A stretch of 64,000 bases of DNA. It comes from Microbulbifer elongatus. GTDB lineage: Bacteria; Pseudomonadota; Gammaproteobacteria; Pseudomonadales; Cellvibrionaceae. Positions within the stretch are counted from its first letter, which is position 1. Every line of letters starts with the position of its first letter. Of this stretch, positions 41,433 to 52,193 are shown in pieces. Location of the stretch: the NCBI RefSeq assembly GCF_021165935.1, contig NZ_CP088953.1, positions 2,837,501 to 2,901,500 of the forward strand. Direction: 5' to 3'. The position numbers were made by a program, and so were the translations under genes. A model generated the notes under the pieces. That model had not been told where the DNA came from. It worked only from the letters and a program-made list of their open reading frames with translations, and made no database searches.

Positions 41433-42671
41433 ATGTCTACTCCGTTTCCAGTCAATGGTTATGTGCTCGTGCTCAATTGTGGGAGCTCTTCACTGAAATT
41501 TGCAGTGACTGACCCCGCCACTGGCGATGTTGCACTGAGCGGAATCGGGGAGGCACTGGGACAGACGGAACCCTCGGTCAGCTGGAAGCTGGGTGGCGAG
41601 CGATTTTCCCATCCCCTGCCGGAGGGGGCGCGGAATAGCGACGCAATTCGGTTTCTGGTGGAGGAGATCCTTCAGCCAGCCGACGATCTGTATCAGCAAA
41701 TCATAGCCATCGGGCACCGGGTAGTGCACGGGGGCGAGAAGTTTTCGGAATCGGTCCGGATTGATGACGGTGTGATCCGCGCAATTCGAGACTGCGTAGC
41801 GCTCGCGCCGTTACACAACCCCGCACACCTGCTCGGTATCGAGGCTGCGGCTGCGGCATTTCCAGACTTGCCCCAGGTCGCCGTATTCGATACCGCATTC
41901 CATCAGACGATGCCGCAACACGCATATATCTATGCGCTGCCGTACGCGCTCTATCGCGAGCACGGCATCCGCCGCTATGGCATGCATGGCACCAGCCACC
42001 GATTTGTGACCGGGCGCGCCGCGGAACTTCTCGAAATTCCAGCGCAAAAGATCAATATCATCTCCGCGCACCTGGGTAACGGCGCCTCGGTTACCGCCAT
42101 CGCCAACGGAAAGAGCGTGGACACCAGCATGGGCCTGACACCGCTCGAGGGGTTGGTGATGGGAACCCGCAGTGGGGATGTGGATCCGGGTCTGCTGATG
42201 CACCTCGGTGCGTGCATGGACTATTGTCTGAAAGAGATCAATGACCTGCTAAACAAACAGAGTGGCCTGCTGGGAATCTCCGAGCTCAGCAACGATTGCC
42301 GCACGCTGGAAGCGGCATCGTCCGAGGGGCACCGCGGGGCACAACTGGCCCTGGACATTTTCTGCTATCGGCTGAGTAAATACATCGCCGCCTATCACGG
42401 CGTGCTGAGCCGGGTCGATGGAGTCGTTTTCACCGGTGGAATCGGCGAAAACTCCGCCCTGATCCGGGAAAAAGTACTGGCACAACTGTGTGGGCTGGGA
42501 TACCGGCTCGACACTGGTGCCAATGCACAGATGCGCTTTGGTGCAGAAGGTCCGATTCACTCATCCACCGATGGCCTGCAGGATCGACCGGTGCTGGTGA
42601 TTCCCACCAACGAAGAGTGGGTGATTGCGCGGGACGCCGCGCGACTGGTGTCTGCCAACGGGAGTCTCTGA
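41433..42671 (+). CDS. ackA: Acetate kinase
   Basis: A 412-residue ASKHA-fold kinase that interconverts acetate and acetyl phosphate. [14 protein letters not shown] near residue 12 is the first phosphate-binding motif, [11 protein letters not shown] holds a substrate arginine, [12 protein letters not shown] the catalytic histidine, and [13 protein letters not shown] the adenosine motif. Length is typical (about 400). The pta gene starts 2 bp after its stop. Confidence 0.97.
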   Translation: MSTPFPVNGYVLVLNCGSSSLKFAVTDPATGDVALSGIGEALGQTEPSVSWKLGGERFSHPLPEGARNSDAIRFLVEEILQPADDLYQQIIAIGHRVVHGGEKFSESVRIDDGVIRAIRDCVALAPLHNPAHLLGIEAAAAAFPDLPQVAVFDTAFHQTMPQHAYIYALPYALYREHGIRRYGMHGTSHRFVTGRAAELLEIPAQKINIISAHLGNGASVTAIANGKSVDTSMGLTPLEGLVMGTRSGDVDPGLLMHLGACMDYCLKEINDLLNKQSGLLGISELSNDCRTLEAASSEGHRGAQLALDIFCYRLSKYIAAYHGVLSRVDGVVFTGGIGENSALIREKVLAQLCGLGYRLDTGANAQMRFGAEGPIHSSTDGLQDRPVLVIPTNEEWVIARDAARLVSANGSL

Positions 42672-42673
42672 CG

Positions 42674-44818
42674 ATGCCTCGTACCATCATGCTGGTACCC
42701 ATCAGTACCGGGGTCGGTATCACTTCCGTGAGTCTTGGCGCCCTGCGCGCACTGGAGCGGGACGGAATCAGCGTGAGTTTTTATAAACCCATCGCGGAGA
42801 CCGTGAAAAATGCGCGCAACCGGGAGCGCAGCAATGAAATTCTGCGCAGGGCCTCTAACCTAAAAGTGCCCGAATCCTTCAGCATGCAGCAAGCAGAGTC
42901 GATGATCGGCCATGATGACCTGGCGGATCTGCTGGAAGAAGTACTGGCCCGTTTCAATGAAAATGCACGCAAGGCTGATGTCGCCATTGTCGAAGGATTG
43001 GTCCCCAATGCGGAAAACCAGTTTGCCAATCAACTCAACCTGCACATTGCCAAGACGCTGGATGCAGAAATCGTCCTTGTGGTCTGCCCCAATCTGGATT
43101 CTACCCAGCAACTGAAAGACCGCCTTGAGGTGGCCATGACCACCTTCGGTGGCACCCGTTCCGGTCGCGTTGTGGGCTGTATTGTCAACAAGGTCGGCGC
43201 ACCATCCCAGGTACCGGACGCACCCGGCGCAGATATTACCGGCGTCTTCGAAGGCCCACGGGTACGTCGCGGCAGCCTCGAAATTCTATCCCTGTTTGGG
43301 AAAAGTCCGCTGCCAATAATTGGCTGCATCCCCTGGAATGCGGATCTGGTGGCACCCAGGGCGAAAGACCTGGCGGACCACTTCCAGGCCGAAATCATCA
43401 ACTATGGGGAACTGGAAAGCCGGCGGCTGCACAGTGTTACCTTCTGCTCTCGCTCATTGGGCAACATGATTTACCGGTTTGAGCCCGGATCAATGCTGGT
43501 GACCTCCGGGGACAGACCGGACGTGATCGTCGCTGCCTGTCTTGCAGCCATGAACGGGGTAAAGATTGGCTGCCTGCTGTTGACCGGGGGCTACCACATC
43601 GAGTCGCAAGTCCGGAAATTGTGTGGGCCGGCGATGGAAACGGGACTGCCGGTGATACTGGTGGAGAGCAATACCTGGCAAACTGCACTGCAGTTGCAAT
43701 CGTTCAATACCGAGACCCCGACCGACGATATCGAGCGCATTGAGAAAGTGCAGGATTACATTGCCGGGCATCTCGACAACCATTGGCTCGAATCGCTCGG
43801 TAAGGACTCGAACCGCCCCAAACGGCTTTCTCCCCCCGCCTTTCGCTATCATCTGACCGAACTTGCGCGGCGCGCCAACAAGCGCATTGTACTTCCGGAA
43901 GGCGATGAACCGCGCACCGTGAAAGCCGCACTGGTGTGCGCGGAGCGAGGTATAGCGCGTCCGGTACTCCTGGGTGACCCGAAAGAGATTCACCGGGTGG
44001 CGGAACAGCAGGGAATCTCACTCGCCGACAAGGTCGAGATTATTGACCCGCAGAATGCGCGCAACAAATACGTGGACGCCATGGTTGAGCTGCGTAAGAG
44101 CAAAGGGCTCACTGAAATTGTGGCGAAGGAACAACTTCAGGACAACGTGGTGCTTGGCACCATGATGTTGGCCGAGGGCGAGGTGGATGGGCTGGTCTCC
44201 GGTGCCGTGCACACCACCGCAAACACCATCCGCCCTGCCCTGCAACTGATCAAGACAGCGCCCGGCGCAGCGCTGGTATCATCGGTTTTCTTTATGTTGC
44301 TACCGGATCAGGTACTGGTTTACGGCGACTGCGCCATCAACCCGGATCCCGACGCAGAGGAACTGGCAGATATCGCAATCCAGTCCGCCGATTCTGCTGA
44401 GGCATTTGGTATCGAACCGCGGGTGGCGATGATCAGCTACTCCACCGGCACTTCCGGGTCGGGAAGTGACGTCGAGAAGGTTCGCGAGGCGACCAGACTT
44501 GCGCAGGAAAAGCGGCCTGACCTGGTGATAGACGGGCCGCTGCAGTACGACGCGGCGATCATGGAAAATGTTGCGAAAAAGAAGGCCCCGGATAGTCCAG
44601 TGGCCGGTCGTGCGACGGTATTTATTTTTCCGGACCTGAATACCGGTAATACGACCTACAAGGCAGTTCAGCGCAGCGCGGATCTGATCAGTATCGGGCC
44701 GATGCTGCAGGGCATGCGAAAGCCTGTCAATGACCTGTCCCGCGGTGCCCTCGTCGAGGACATCATTTACACCATTGCATTGACGGCCATTCAGGCCAGC
44801 CAACAAAAAAGCGAATAG
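42674..44818 (+). CDS. pta: Phosphate acetyltransferase, long form
   Basis: A 714-residue enzyme that interconverts acetyl-CoA and acetyl phosphate. It has the long architecture: an N-terminal P-loop-like BioD/CobQ-type domain ([19 protein letters not shown]), a DRTGG domain (from about residue 210) and the C-terminal catalytic domain (from about 390) with [14 protein letters not shown] and [16 protein letters not shown]. The E. coli enzyme has the same form (714 aa), where the N-terminal part gives allosteric control. GGAG of the ackA end is its Shine-Dalgarno. The frame is open upstream inside ackA, but those codons are not used. Confidence 0.97.
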   Translation: MPRTIMLVPISTGVGITSVSLGALRALERDGISVSFYKPIAETVKNARNRERSNEILRRASNLKVPESFSMQQAESMIGHDDLADLLEEVLARFNENARKADVAIVEGLVPNAENQFANQLNLHIAKTLDAEIVLVVCPNLDSTQQLKDRLEVAMTTFGGTRSGRVVGCIVNKVGAPSQVPDAPGADITGVFEGPRVRRGSLEILSLFGKSPLPIIGCIPWNADLVAPRAKDLADHFQAEIINYGELESRRLHSVTFCSRSLGNMIYRFEPGSMLVTSGDRPDVIVAACLAAMNGVKIGCLLLTGGYHIESQVRKLCGPAMETGLPVILVESNTWQTALQLQSFNTETPTDDIERIEKVQDYIAGHLDNHWLESLGKDSNRPKRLSPPAFRYHLTELARRANKRIVLPEGDEPRTVKAALVCAERGIARPVLLGDPKEIHRVAEQQGISLADKVEIIDPQNARNKYVDAMVELRKSKGLTEIVAKEQLQDNVVLGTMMLAEGEVDGLVSGAVHTTANTIRPALQLIKTAPGAALVSSVFFMLLPDQVLVYGDCAINPDPDAEELADIAIQSADSAEAFGIEPRVAMISYSTGTSGSGSDVEKVREATRLAQEKRPDLVIDGPLQYDAAIMENVAKKKAPDSPVAGRATVFIFPDLNTGNTTYKAVQRSADLISIGPMLQGMRKPVNDLSRGALVEDIIYTIALTAIQASQQKSE

Positions 44819-44842
44819 CGCTGCGTTGGTAAGCCGCTCAGC

Positions 44843-47101
44843 TCAGCCCGCGGCACTCCCTGACTGCGTATGGGCGGCCCCACTGGTGATATTCTCAGCG
44901 GTCTCACCCAGCGGGCGCCGCTCATCGTAGAACCGCACCAGTGCCCCGGCGACCACATACGCCTCCAGCCGGTGTTCAAAATTGTCACTGCGATCGAAAC
45001 CCATCCGATCCAGACAGGCGTGCACCGAACGGAACTCCGGTGAATCGCTCTTGCAGGCTTTCAGCCCCTGGCGAAGAATCGGCCACAACTCCCAGATTTT
45101 GCGCCCCTCTTCCTTCACCGCTTTCAGGGCGACCGCAAGACGCCCCTCCTCCTCGGTCAGATCTGTGCCCAGTGGATAGTACGGCAACAGGCCGGGCCGG
45201 TGCCCCTGGGTAAACACGGCCTGTATGCGTTCCGGTGTGTTGTTGGTAAACGCGTCGGGAATACAATAGCCCGTCTCCACTTTACCGGCGTCCTGTGCCT
45301 TCTCCAGCAACTCCTGCTGGAAGCGCGAATCGGCGATACAAAGCATTGCGACAATGACATCGCGATCGCTTTTGCCACGCAGGTCCGCCACACCATATTC
45401 GGTTACGACCATGTCCCGTAAGTGTCGGGGAATCGTACAGTGTGGGTACTCCCACACGATATTGCTGCACACGCGGCCGCCGGAGTGCCGTGTACTCGGG
45501 AGCGCAATAATCGACCGGCCACCGGGCAGCTCATGTGCCTGGGCAACAAAGTTGTACTGCCCCCCCACACCACTGACAACCCTGCCATCTTCAAGACCAT
45601 CGGAAATCACTGCCCCATTGAGGGTCACCATCATCGCTGAATTCACAAAACGGGCGTGCTGGCGCTGAGCGATTTTCAGATCAGGATTTTTCAGCATATC
45701 GTTGATAAAGTCGATTGCCGTCATGTTGATCCCGGCCATGTCACCGGTGGGCATGTTTCGCAGCCGTTGATACAGCCGCGTGGAACCCAGATAGAACCCC
45801 CCGTGCAGCCAGGTGCCCAGTTTTAACGATTTACCCGCGCAGTCGCCCAGTAGTTTTTCCCGGCCTTTTGACGAGTGAAGATCGCACTCCTCCATCTCGC
45901 CGCCCTCGTCCAGGAAGCGATGGCCACGCCAACTGTAAGAAGGATCAACAATACCCATGGTCTGCAGAAAGCGGGTGTCCTGTTCGCTCAAGGGACTCTG
46001 GATTCGCCCGATATCACGCAGTGCCAGTAACATGCGCTCGTCGACCGTTTCGGAAATCCGCCCCTCATTCAGCAGCTGTTGCAGTGCGGTGTCCGGATAG
46101 ACTTTTCGCACCAGTACACCCACATCCCGCAGGTGGAAAAAGCCCTCAGGAACCATCTCACTGGCGCCATAGATACCCAGCTCAAAGCGGCCGGTTTCCA
46201 AGGGTAATTTACACAGGCTGGAAGGCTTATCGGTCTGCAGGGCCTCTAGAATATCGACAAAATCCAGGTTCTTGTTTTGTCGTAGCCCCAATACGTGGCA
46301 GACCGCATCCCCCAGCGCACCGATCCCCACCTGCAGGGTCCCGCCATCCTTGACCAGGCCGGCAATATGAAAGCCAAGCGCATAGTCGGTAAGGCGCACG
46401 GGTGGATTGGGGGCGGGAAAGATATCCTCATTGAACACGGGTCCGCTCAGTACAACGTCGAACATGCTGGCGGGAACACGGGCATCACCACCGACAAATG
46501 GCAAGCGGCTATTGACCTCACCCACCATGGTGATGGGGCCATAGCGGCGCTGCCTGGCGAGCGCGAGCAAAGGTAGTGTTAAATCCGGGTTGCAACTGAG
46601 GCTGAAATCGCCGGAGTCGTCCAGCGCCGGGGTGACCATCTGTGCCACCACATTGACGCCGCGATCAAGGAGATCCCGGGGGACATGGGTGTAGTTCGAG
46701 CTTACATAACTCTGCTGTGCCGATGAAGAATTGAGCAGGCTCCCCGGTTGCATGAAGAACTCGCAGACTTCCACATTTTCCGGTAAAAGGCCTTTGCGAC
46801 GCGCCTGATTGTACGCGAGATCCTGGTAGTCCTGATAAAGGCGATCCAGCAGCGGCTGCACAAAGCGTCGTTCCAGTTCACTACCGCCGGACGGCCGCTC
46901 CAGGGTGAGCGCGGTAAATATCGTCAGGGATATTTCCGGGTCGGCCTCGGCACGAGCATACAGGGCATTGGCAAAATGGTTGGCTTTGCCAATGCCCAGA
47001 GGCAGGCCCAAAACGATACGCTTGCCAACCTTGTCCAAAACCGCATCGACACAGGCCTCTGCCCGGTCAAAACTTTCCGGAGCAGATGTGGAAGAAGCCA
47101 T
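44843..47101 (-). CDS. Large acetyl-CoA hydrolase/transferase family protein
   Basis: A 752-residue CoA transferase of the acetyl-CoA hydrolase/transferase family, longer than the usual 430-650. VGIGALGDAVCHVL near residue 270, GGRSIIALPSTRHSGGRVCSNIV and VVTEYGVADLRGKSDRD near residue 600 are the family blocks; a tail of about 130 residues follows. It should move CoA between acetate (or another acid) and acyl-CoA, or hydrolyse acyl-CoA. It starts 16 bp after fadE, so it is probably its partner in acyl-CoA turnover. ATG at 47101 has GAGG at proper spacing; a GTG at 47107 overlaps that sequence. Confidence 0.88.
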   Translation of the reverse strand: MASSTSAPESFDRAEACVDAVLDKVGKRIVLGLPLGIGKANHFANALYARAEADPEISLTIFTALTLERPSGGSELERRFVQPLLDRLYQDYQDLAYNQARRKGLLPENVEVCEFFMQPGSLLNSSSAQQSYVSSNYTHVPRDLLDRGVNVVAQMVTPALDDSGDFSLSCNPDLTLPLLALARQRRYGPITMVGEVNSRLPFVGGDARVPASMFDVVLSGPVFNEDIFPAPNPPVRLTDYALGFHIAGLVKDGGTLQVGIGALGDAVCHVLGLRQNKNLDFVDILEALQTDKPSSLCKLPLETGRFELGIYGASEMVPEGFFHLRDVGVLVRKVYPDTALQQLLNEGRISETVDERMLLALRDIGRIQSPLSEQDTRFLQTMGIVDPSYSWRGHRFLDEGGEMEECDLHSSKGREKLLGDCAGKSLKLGTWLHGGFYLGSTRLYQRLRNMPTGDMAGINMTAIDFINDMLKNPDLKIAQRQHARFVNSAMMVTLNGAVISDGLEDGRVVSGVGGQYNFVAQAHELPGGRSIIALPSTRHSGGRVCSNIVWEYPHCTIPRHLRDMVVTEYGVADLRGKSDRDVIVAMLCIADSRFQQELLEKAQDAGKVETGYCIPDAFTNNTPERIQAVFTQGHRPGLLPYYPLGTDLTEEEGRLAVALKAVKEEGRKIWELWPILRQGLKACKSDSPEFRSVHACLDRMGFDRSDNFEHRLEAYVVAGALVRFYDERRPLGETAENITSGAAHTQSGSAAG

Positions 47102-47117
47102 GGGCACCTCACATTCG

Positions 47118-49349
47118 TCAGTCAGTTGCGGTTTGCTCGCCGAGAGATTCGAAGTGGTCGACCTGAATCGCCTTGTCTACGGCCTCCGCGGTCTGCTTGA
47201 TCTGGGTCGATTCTTCATCGCTGATTACGCCTTTGCTGCGGGCCTCTTCCACGGCCTCGACACTCAATGAGCGAATACCGGCTTTTTTCATTTTCTCGCG
47301 TATGGCCGCCGTCTCGTGGCTCTTCAGGAACGCCTGTTCGACCACATCCACACCGTCCCCGGGATTGCCGAGAAAAACGCCCTGGGTAAGGCGGTCGCGG
47401 GTTTCGGAGGGCGCCATGATCAGATTGGCGCAGGCTCGGGCCTGGCGGTCGGACGCGGCGCGAATACTGTGCCCCCAGGGCATGGTCAGAAAATGCATCA
47501 GGTGACCGATAAAGCGCACAGGGAAGTTATGGAACACCTCAAGCAGGCTGACTTCAATATTGTGAAATCCTGAACGCATGGCGAACTCCAGCAGCGGCCG
47601 GTCTTGTTCGGGGCTGCCATCATCGTGGAAACGCTTGAGTGTGCAGCTCATCAGGTAAAGCTCACTCAACACATCGCCCAGCCGTGCGGAAATCATTTCT
47701 TTGCGCTTGAGTTCACCACCGAGAGACATCAGGGAAATTTCAGTAACCAGGGTAAGTACCGCAGAGTACCGGTTCATCTGGCGATAGTACTTGGCAGCAT
47801 CCCCTACGCCCTTGGGACTGCTGGCAAACAAACCGCCGGTCCACCCATGGAACATGGCACGGCCCAGGGTTTTTAACTGGAACAGAAGGTGTTTCGGCAG
47901 CAGCGCATCGAGTTCTTTTACCCCGGACTCGCTGTCGGGATTGGTGGCGGCTTCCATTTCCTGCAACAGGTAGGGATGGCAGCGAATCGCGCCCTGCCCG
48001 AAAATCATCAGGCTGCGGGTCAGGATATTCGCGCCTTCCACGGTAATGGCCACCGGTACTGCACGGTAAACGTTCCCAAGGTAATTTGACGGCCCGTCGA
48101 TGATCGCCTTGCCGGCATGGATGTCCATGGCGTCGTTGATGGACTGCCGCAATCCGTTGGTGGCGTGAGCTTTCATAATCGCCGAAACCACTGCCGGCTT
48201 ACGCCCCTGATCCAGTGCACGAGTGGTGGTCTTGTGAGCGGAGTCCAGGACGTAGGCGATACCGGCGATCTCCGCGAGGCGGCGCTGTACGCCCTCGAAT
48301 TTCCCGATAGAAATACCGAACTGCTCGCGGATATGCGCATAGGCGCCAGTGGTTCGGGCCGCCAACTGCGCACCGCCGGTCGACAACGACGGCAGCGAAA
48401 TACCCCGCCCCGCCGCCAACGCACTCATCAGCATATGCCAGCCATGACCGATATTTTCCTGGCCGCCGATAATCCAGTCCATGGGGATAAAGACGTCTTT
48501 ACCCCAGTTAGGCCCGTTCATAAATGCCTGCATCGCCGGCAAATGGCGTTGGCCAATAGTGACCCCTTCGGTGTCCGTGGGGACCAGCGCGACGGTAATT
48601 CCGAGCGCTTCCTCGTCCCCGAGGATGTGCTCCGGATCATACAGTTTGAATGCGAGCCCGAGCACCGTGGCCACCGGGCCGAGAGTAATGTAGCGTTTGT
48701 GCCAGTTGACCCGCATCCCGAGGGTTTTCTCGCCCTTGTATTCGCCGTAACAGACAACCCCACGATCAACCATCGACGCCGCGTCAGAGCCGGCTTCGGG
48801 GCTCGTCAGACCAAAACAGGGAATATCCCGCCCGTCCGCCAGGCGCGGTAAATAGTGCTGCTTCTGTTCATCGGTGCCGTGGGCCATCAGCAGCTCCCCC
48901 GGACCGAGGGAGTTGGGCACCATCACAGTGACACCGACACTGGTGCTGCGCGTGGAAATCTTAGTGACTATTTGCGCGTGCGCTGTGGGAGAAAAGCCCA
49001 GGCCGCCGTATTCCTCGGGGATAATGATGCCAAAGAAGCGGTTTTTCTTCAGAAATTCCCAGATCTCCGGAGAGATATCGTGATCTTCGTAGGAAATCTG
49101 CCAATCGTCGATCATCTTGCAGAGCTCTTCCACAGGACCATCAATAAACGCCTGCTCCGCATCGGTTAAGGTGGGCGGGCCCATATCGAGTAGCTGTTCC
49201 CAGTCTGGCTTACCCGACAGTAGCTCAGCATCCCACCAGACTTCGCCCGCCTCCATCGCGGCACGTTCCGTATCGGAAATGGGCGGAAGAACCTTTTTGA
49301 TCCATTTCAATAATGGTGCAGTGATCCACTTCTGACGCAGGGTGCTCAT
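47118..49349 (-). CDS. fadE: Acyl-CoA dehydrogenase FadE-type
   Basis: A 743-residue flavin enzyme for the first step of fatty-acid beta-oxidation. FFGIIIPEEYGGLGFSPTAHA near residue 108, CFGLTSPEAGSDAASM near residue 190 (FAD and substrate site), and ANILTRSLMIFGQGAIRCHPY near residue 440 are typical of FadE, including the long C-terminal part. Compared with E. coli FadE (814), the N-terminal membrane segments are missing, so the protein starts directly at ITAPLLKWIKKVLPPIS. No FadR-like regulator gene is adjacent. Confidence 0.95.
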   Translation of the reverse strand: MSTLRQKWITAPLLKWIKKVLPPISDTERAAMEAGEVWWDAELLSGKPDWEQLLDMGPPTLTDAEQAFIDGPVEELCKMIDDWQISYEDHDISPEIWEFLKKNRFFGIIIPEEYGGLGFSPTAHAQIVTKISTRSTSVGVTVMVPNSLGPGELLMAHGTDEQKQHYLPRLADGRDIPCFGLTSPEAGSDAASMVDRGVVCYGEYKGEKTLGMRVNWHKRYITLGPVATVLGLAFKLYDPEHILGDEEALGITVALVPTDTEGVTIGQRHLPAMQAFMNGPNWGKDVFIPMDWIIGGQENIGHGWHMLMSALAAGRGISLPSLSTGGAQLAARTTGAYAHIREQFGISIGKFEGVQRRLAEIAGIAYVLDSAHKTTTRALDQGRKPAVVSAIMKAHATNGLRQSINDAMDIHAGKAIIDGPSNYLGNVYRAVPVAITVEGANILTRSLMIFGQGAIRCHPYLLQEMEAATNPDSESGVKELDALLPKHLLFQLKTLGRAMFHGWTGGLFASSPKGVGDAAKYYRQMNRYSAVLTLVTEISLMSLGGELKRKEMISARLGDVLSELYLMSCTLKRFHDDGSPEQDRPLLEFAMRSGFHNIEVSLLEVFHNFPVRFIGHLMHFLTMPWGHSIRAASDRQARACANLIMAPSETRDRLTQGVFLGNPGDGVDVVEQAFLKSHETAAIREKMKKAGIRSLSVEAVEEARSKGVISDEESTQIKQTAEAVDKAIQVDHFESLGEQTATD

Positions 49350-49500
49350 TACTTATCCTTGTCGAAATTTTGCTTGCAGTACCAATTGAATGGCGGCGGA
49401 AAGCAACAGATTCAATAGCTGTGGCGCATGTGTTACCTGCTGCAGTTACCTACAACGGCTGCCTGCAACTATAGGCAATCAATGACGAGTATGGTGAGTT

Positions 49501-50343
49501 TCAGGCAATTGCCAGAGTGCCAATGCCACAGAAAATGATCAATGCGGCAAACACACGCCGGAGAGAAAACCGCTCATTCAGCAGGAAGACCGAGATCAGT
49601 GAAGCAAACAGGATACTGACCTCTCTGGTTGCTGCCACCGCGGCCACCGGCATCATGGAGGTCGCCCACAGCGCAATACCAAAGCCGCTCGTGGCGAGAA
49701 CACCGGAGAGAGAGCTGCGCCACAGATTTGCGCGGGCAAAGGCCAGGCCTTTCAGTGGGCGTGTCAACAGCACGGCCAGAATGATGCCCCCGCCCGAAAG
49801 GATTTCGAGCCAGGCAACATAACTCAGGGGGTTGCCGACACTTCGGACCCCTGCCGCGCCGAGTGTGGTGTAACCAGTGATGGCGACACCCGTTCCCACC
49901 GAATACAGAATGCCCAGACGGCTGACCCGAAGCTCTTTCATGATGAGGGCGAAAATACCGCAGGTCACCAAAAGTATGCCTGTCAGTTGCAACGGCTGTA
50001 GCGACTCATCGAGAAAAAGCAGTGCGGCGGTCGCCACCATCAGCGGTGTCACCCCGCGCGCGATCGGATAGGCGGTGCCATAGTCCAGAGCCCGGTAGGA
50101 TCGTGAAAGTAGAAAGAAATACAGGTATTGAAAACAGGCACCGCCGATTAAAAATCCCAGCGCCTTCTCTCCAGGCAATGGAAGCTGGGTGGCCAGCACA
50201 GCGCCTACCAGCAGGCCAACACTGCGGATCATCGCCAGCTGTAGGAAGCCTTCTTCACTGTGTTTGACCACCGCATTCCAGACGGCATGAGCAAGCGCAG
50301 ACAATAGGACCAGCGCAAAAAGAGCAGTTTCTGATATTTCCAA
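49501..50343 (-). CDS. EamA/DMT-family permease
   Basis: A 280-residue inner-membrane protein with about ten hydrophobic segments and two EamA repeats (residues about 5-135 and 150-278). AHAVWNAVVKHSEEG and SRSYRALDYGTAYPIARGVTPLM are typical of the drug/metabolite transporter superfamily. The substrate is unknown. The apparent start is TTG, 1 nt after the rraA stop, with no clear Shine-Dalgarno, which suggests translational coupling with rraA. Confidence 0.85.
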   Translation of the reverse strand: MEISETALFALVLLSALAHAVWNAVVKHSEEGFLQLAMIRSVGLLVGAVLATQLPLPGEKALGFLIGGACFQYLYFFLLSRSYRALDYGTAYPIARGVTPLMVATAALLFLDESLQPLQLTGILLVTCGIFALIMKELRVSRLGILYSVGTGVAITGYTTLGAAGVRSVGNPLSYVAWLEILSGGGIILAVLLTRPLKGLAFARANLWRSSLSGVLATSGFGIALWATSMMPVAAVAATREVSILFASLISVFLLNERFSLRRVFAALIIFCGIGTLAIA

Positions 50344-50344
50344 A

Positions 50345-50833
50345 TTACATAAGCGGTTGGGGAGAAACTATCACACCGTTATTGTCGGCGTACAAATACT
50401 CTCCAGGTTTAAAGGTGACGCCGCCGAAAGTCACCGCAATATCCCGTTCCCCGATTCCTTTTTTCTCGGTTTTCATTGGGTGGCTTCCCAGCGCCTGTAC
50501 ACCTAACTCTAGACCAGAAATCACGTCCACATCGCGGATACACCCGTACATCAGAATACCAGCCCATCCGTCTTCCGCGGCTTTTTCCGCCAGCATGTCA
50601 CCCAGGCAGGCCCTGCGCATGGAGCCGCCGGCGTCCACCACCAATACCCGTCCCGCCCCCTCTTCTGCCACCCGCTCGCGCACCAGCGAGTTGTCTTCGA
50701 AGCACTTGATGGTGGCTATGGCCCCGCCAAACGCCTCCCGGCCGCCGTAATTGATAAACATCGGCTCGACCACCTGAACCAGTTCAGGGTGGGCATCGCA
50801 GAGATCTGGGGTTGAAAGCACTTTCTCAGTCAT
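50345..50833 (-). CDS. rraA: Ribonuclease E activity regulator RraA
   Basis: A 162-residue protein of the RraA/MenG-like fold. Residues [19 protein letters not shown] at the start and [17 protein letters not shown], then [20 protein letters not shown], match proteobacterial RraA, which binds RNase E and inhibits it. Some family members are 4-hydroxy-4-methyl-2-oxoglutarate aldolases, which sequence does not fully exclude. The frame extends 21 codons upstream; ATG at 50833 gives the usual length (161 in E. coli). Confidence 0.93.
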   Translation of the reverse strand: MTEKVLSTPDLCDAHPELVQVVEPMFINYGGREAFGGAIATIKCFEDNSLVRERVAEEGAGRVLVVDAGGSMRRACLGDMLAEKAAEDGWAGILMYGCIRDVDVISGLELGVQALGSHPMKTEKKGIGERDIAVTFGGVTFKPGEYLYADNNGVIVSPQPLM

Positions 50834-51067
50834 GGTGGGCTCCGACGGTTGCGTGTGACATTTGCCCCCGTAGTCACGGACTTCTTCAGCAAGCACCCGG
50901 GGGCGAACCTGGAATCATAGCCTGTCACCATCGCCAGAACAGCACACAAACAAAAATGCCGGGTATTACCGCAATGGATAATACCCGGCGCACAGGGCCC
51001 GCAGGTTATCGAGCGGAGATGTCAATGGACACGGGCTCGACGGCGGATTCCCGAATAAATTTCAGTC

Positions 51068-51757
51068 TCAGTAGCTCACGGTCACCGGCATACCCACCCG
51101 TGAATACTGGTAAAATTTGCGTGCCATGTGCGGCGGCATACGCACACAACCGTGTGAGGCGGGATAACGGGGAACATGACCGGACGCATGCAGACCCACG
51201 CCACCGTTAAAGCGGATATAGTGATTCATTTTCGCACCGCGGTAATAGGTACCCGCGGGACGGCGATGCTTGCGCGTATCCACGTCCGCTTTTACAACAC
51301 GACCGGTATTGCGATCTACATAGCTGCCGTAAATACTGGAGCGGTGATTCGGCCGTTTGGCGAGCACGCGGAATTTACCGGGACTGGTGCGAAAACCCTG
51401 CTTGCCCGAAGATATCAGCGATACACCCACCAACTTGTTACCCTTGTAGAAATACGCTTTCTGCTCACTGAGGTTGATGCGGATTGACGGTGCCCCGGAG
51501 GAGCTCATCGCAGCCTGGTCATCAAACCAGTTACCACTGTTTCGTGCTTCCGCAAACGTTGGCCACAGACTGCCAACCAGGGCACCGGTCACCAGCATCA
51601 GCGTCGCCACGAAGCCGCGCGAGAGGCCGACGATATCCGACACGGCGGTACCTGCATGAACGGCCACATCCCCCCCGGAATGCTCTAGCGTGTATTGCCC
51701 GTCTTGCGCGCGGCTGGAATGCTTTTCATTGGGAGAGAACAGGAAACGTCTAAGCAT
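51068..51757 (-). CDS. L,D-transpeptidase (YkuD domain)
   Basis: A 229-residue envelope enzyme. One membrane segment lies near residues 48-70 (GFVATLMLVTGALVG), and the YkuD domain follows from about residue 95 (SIRINLSEQKAYFYKGNKLVG). The catalytic signature is SHGCVRMPPHMA, preceded by the histidine of GLHASGHVPRYPA. Such enzymes make 3-3 peptidoglycan cross-links or attach proteins to peptidoglycan. The N-terminal 45 residues before the membrane segment are cytoplasmic and unrelated to known domains. ATG at 51757 has GAGGTG; the frame is open 18 codons further. Confidence 0.92.
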   Translation of the reverse strand: MLRRFLFSPNEKHSSRAQDGQYTLEHSGGDVAVHAGTAVSDIVGLSRGFVATLMLVTGALVGSLWPTFAEARNSGNWFDDQAAMSSSGAPSIRINLSEQKAYFYKGNKLVGVSLISSGKQGFRTSPGKFRVLAKRPNHRSSIYGSYVDRNTGRVVKADVDTRKHRRPAGTYYRGAKMNHYIRFNGGVGLHASGHVPRYPASHGCVRMPPHMARKFYQYSRVGMPVTVSY

Positions 51758-52193
51758 GATGGCACCTCGGTCAGTACTTCGATAGAAGGTTTTCTGTGCA
51801 AATAACAGCAATCAATACTCCCGCACTGCAGCGATTGGTTCGCGGACATTCCACGGAAGCTTGTTCGATTTTATTGACCCTAAAGCCCGTGCTTAGATTG
51901 ATTTAATAGGGGTTTTTGAGGTTTTATGGGATTTGGCAATGCACATAGGCTGATGGAAATGCACTGACAAGACCGGGGGTACTGAATCGCCGCAGTCGGT
52001 GTCACCGGATGTCGCGCTCAGGTGGAAATTTTTCCTAACTGTATTGAAAAAAAAAGCGACCGATTTGGTCGCTTTTTGGTGAACGGCGCTACTTACAGCC
52101 GCGAATACTGATCGGTAGCCCCGTTAGAGCCCTAAAAAGGCCCGCTATTGCGCGTTTTCAACGCGCCGTAAGGACCGCTCAGGCCCCAATGCC
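51758..52193. other. Intergenic region between the L,D-transpeptidase and ppsA
   Basis: This 436-bp gap holds the promoter side of the L,D-transpeptidase gene (A+T-rich at 51860-51960) and the terminator of ppsA at 52047-52077. I see no gene. A small RNA between 51830 and 52046 cannot be ruled out. Confidence 0.4.
52047..52077 (-). terminator. Intrinsic terminator downstream of ppsA
   Basis: On the minus strand AAAAAGCGACC-AAAT-CGGTCGC is followed by nine T residues, a strong terminator 117 bp past the ppsA stop. The A tract on the other side would also allow plus-strand use. Confidence 0.9.
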
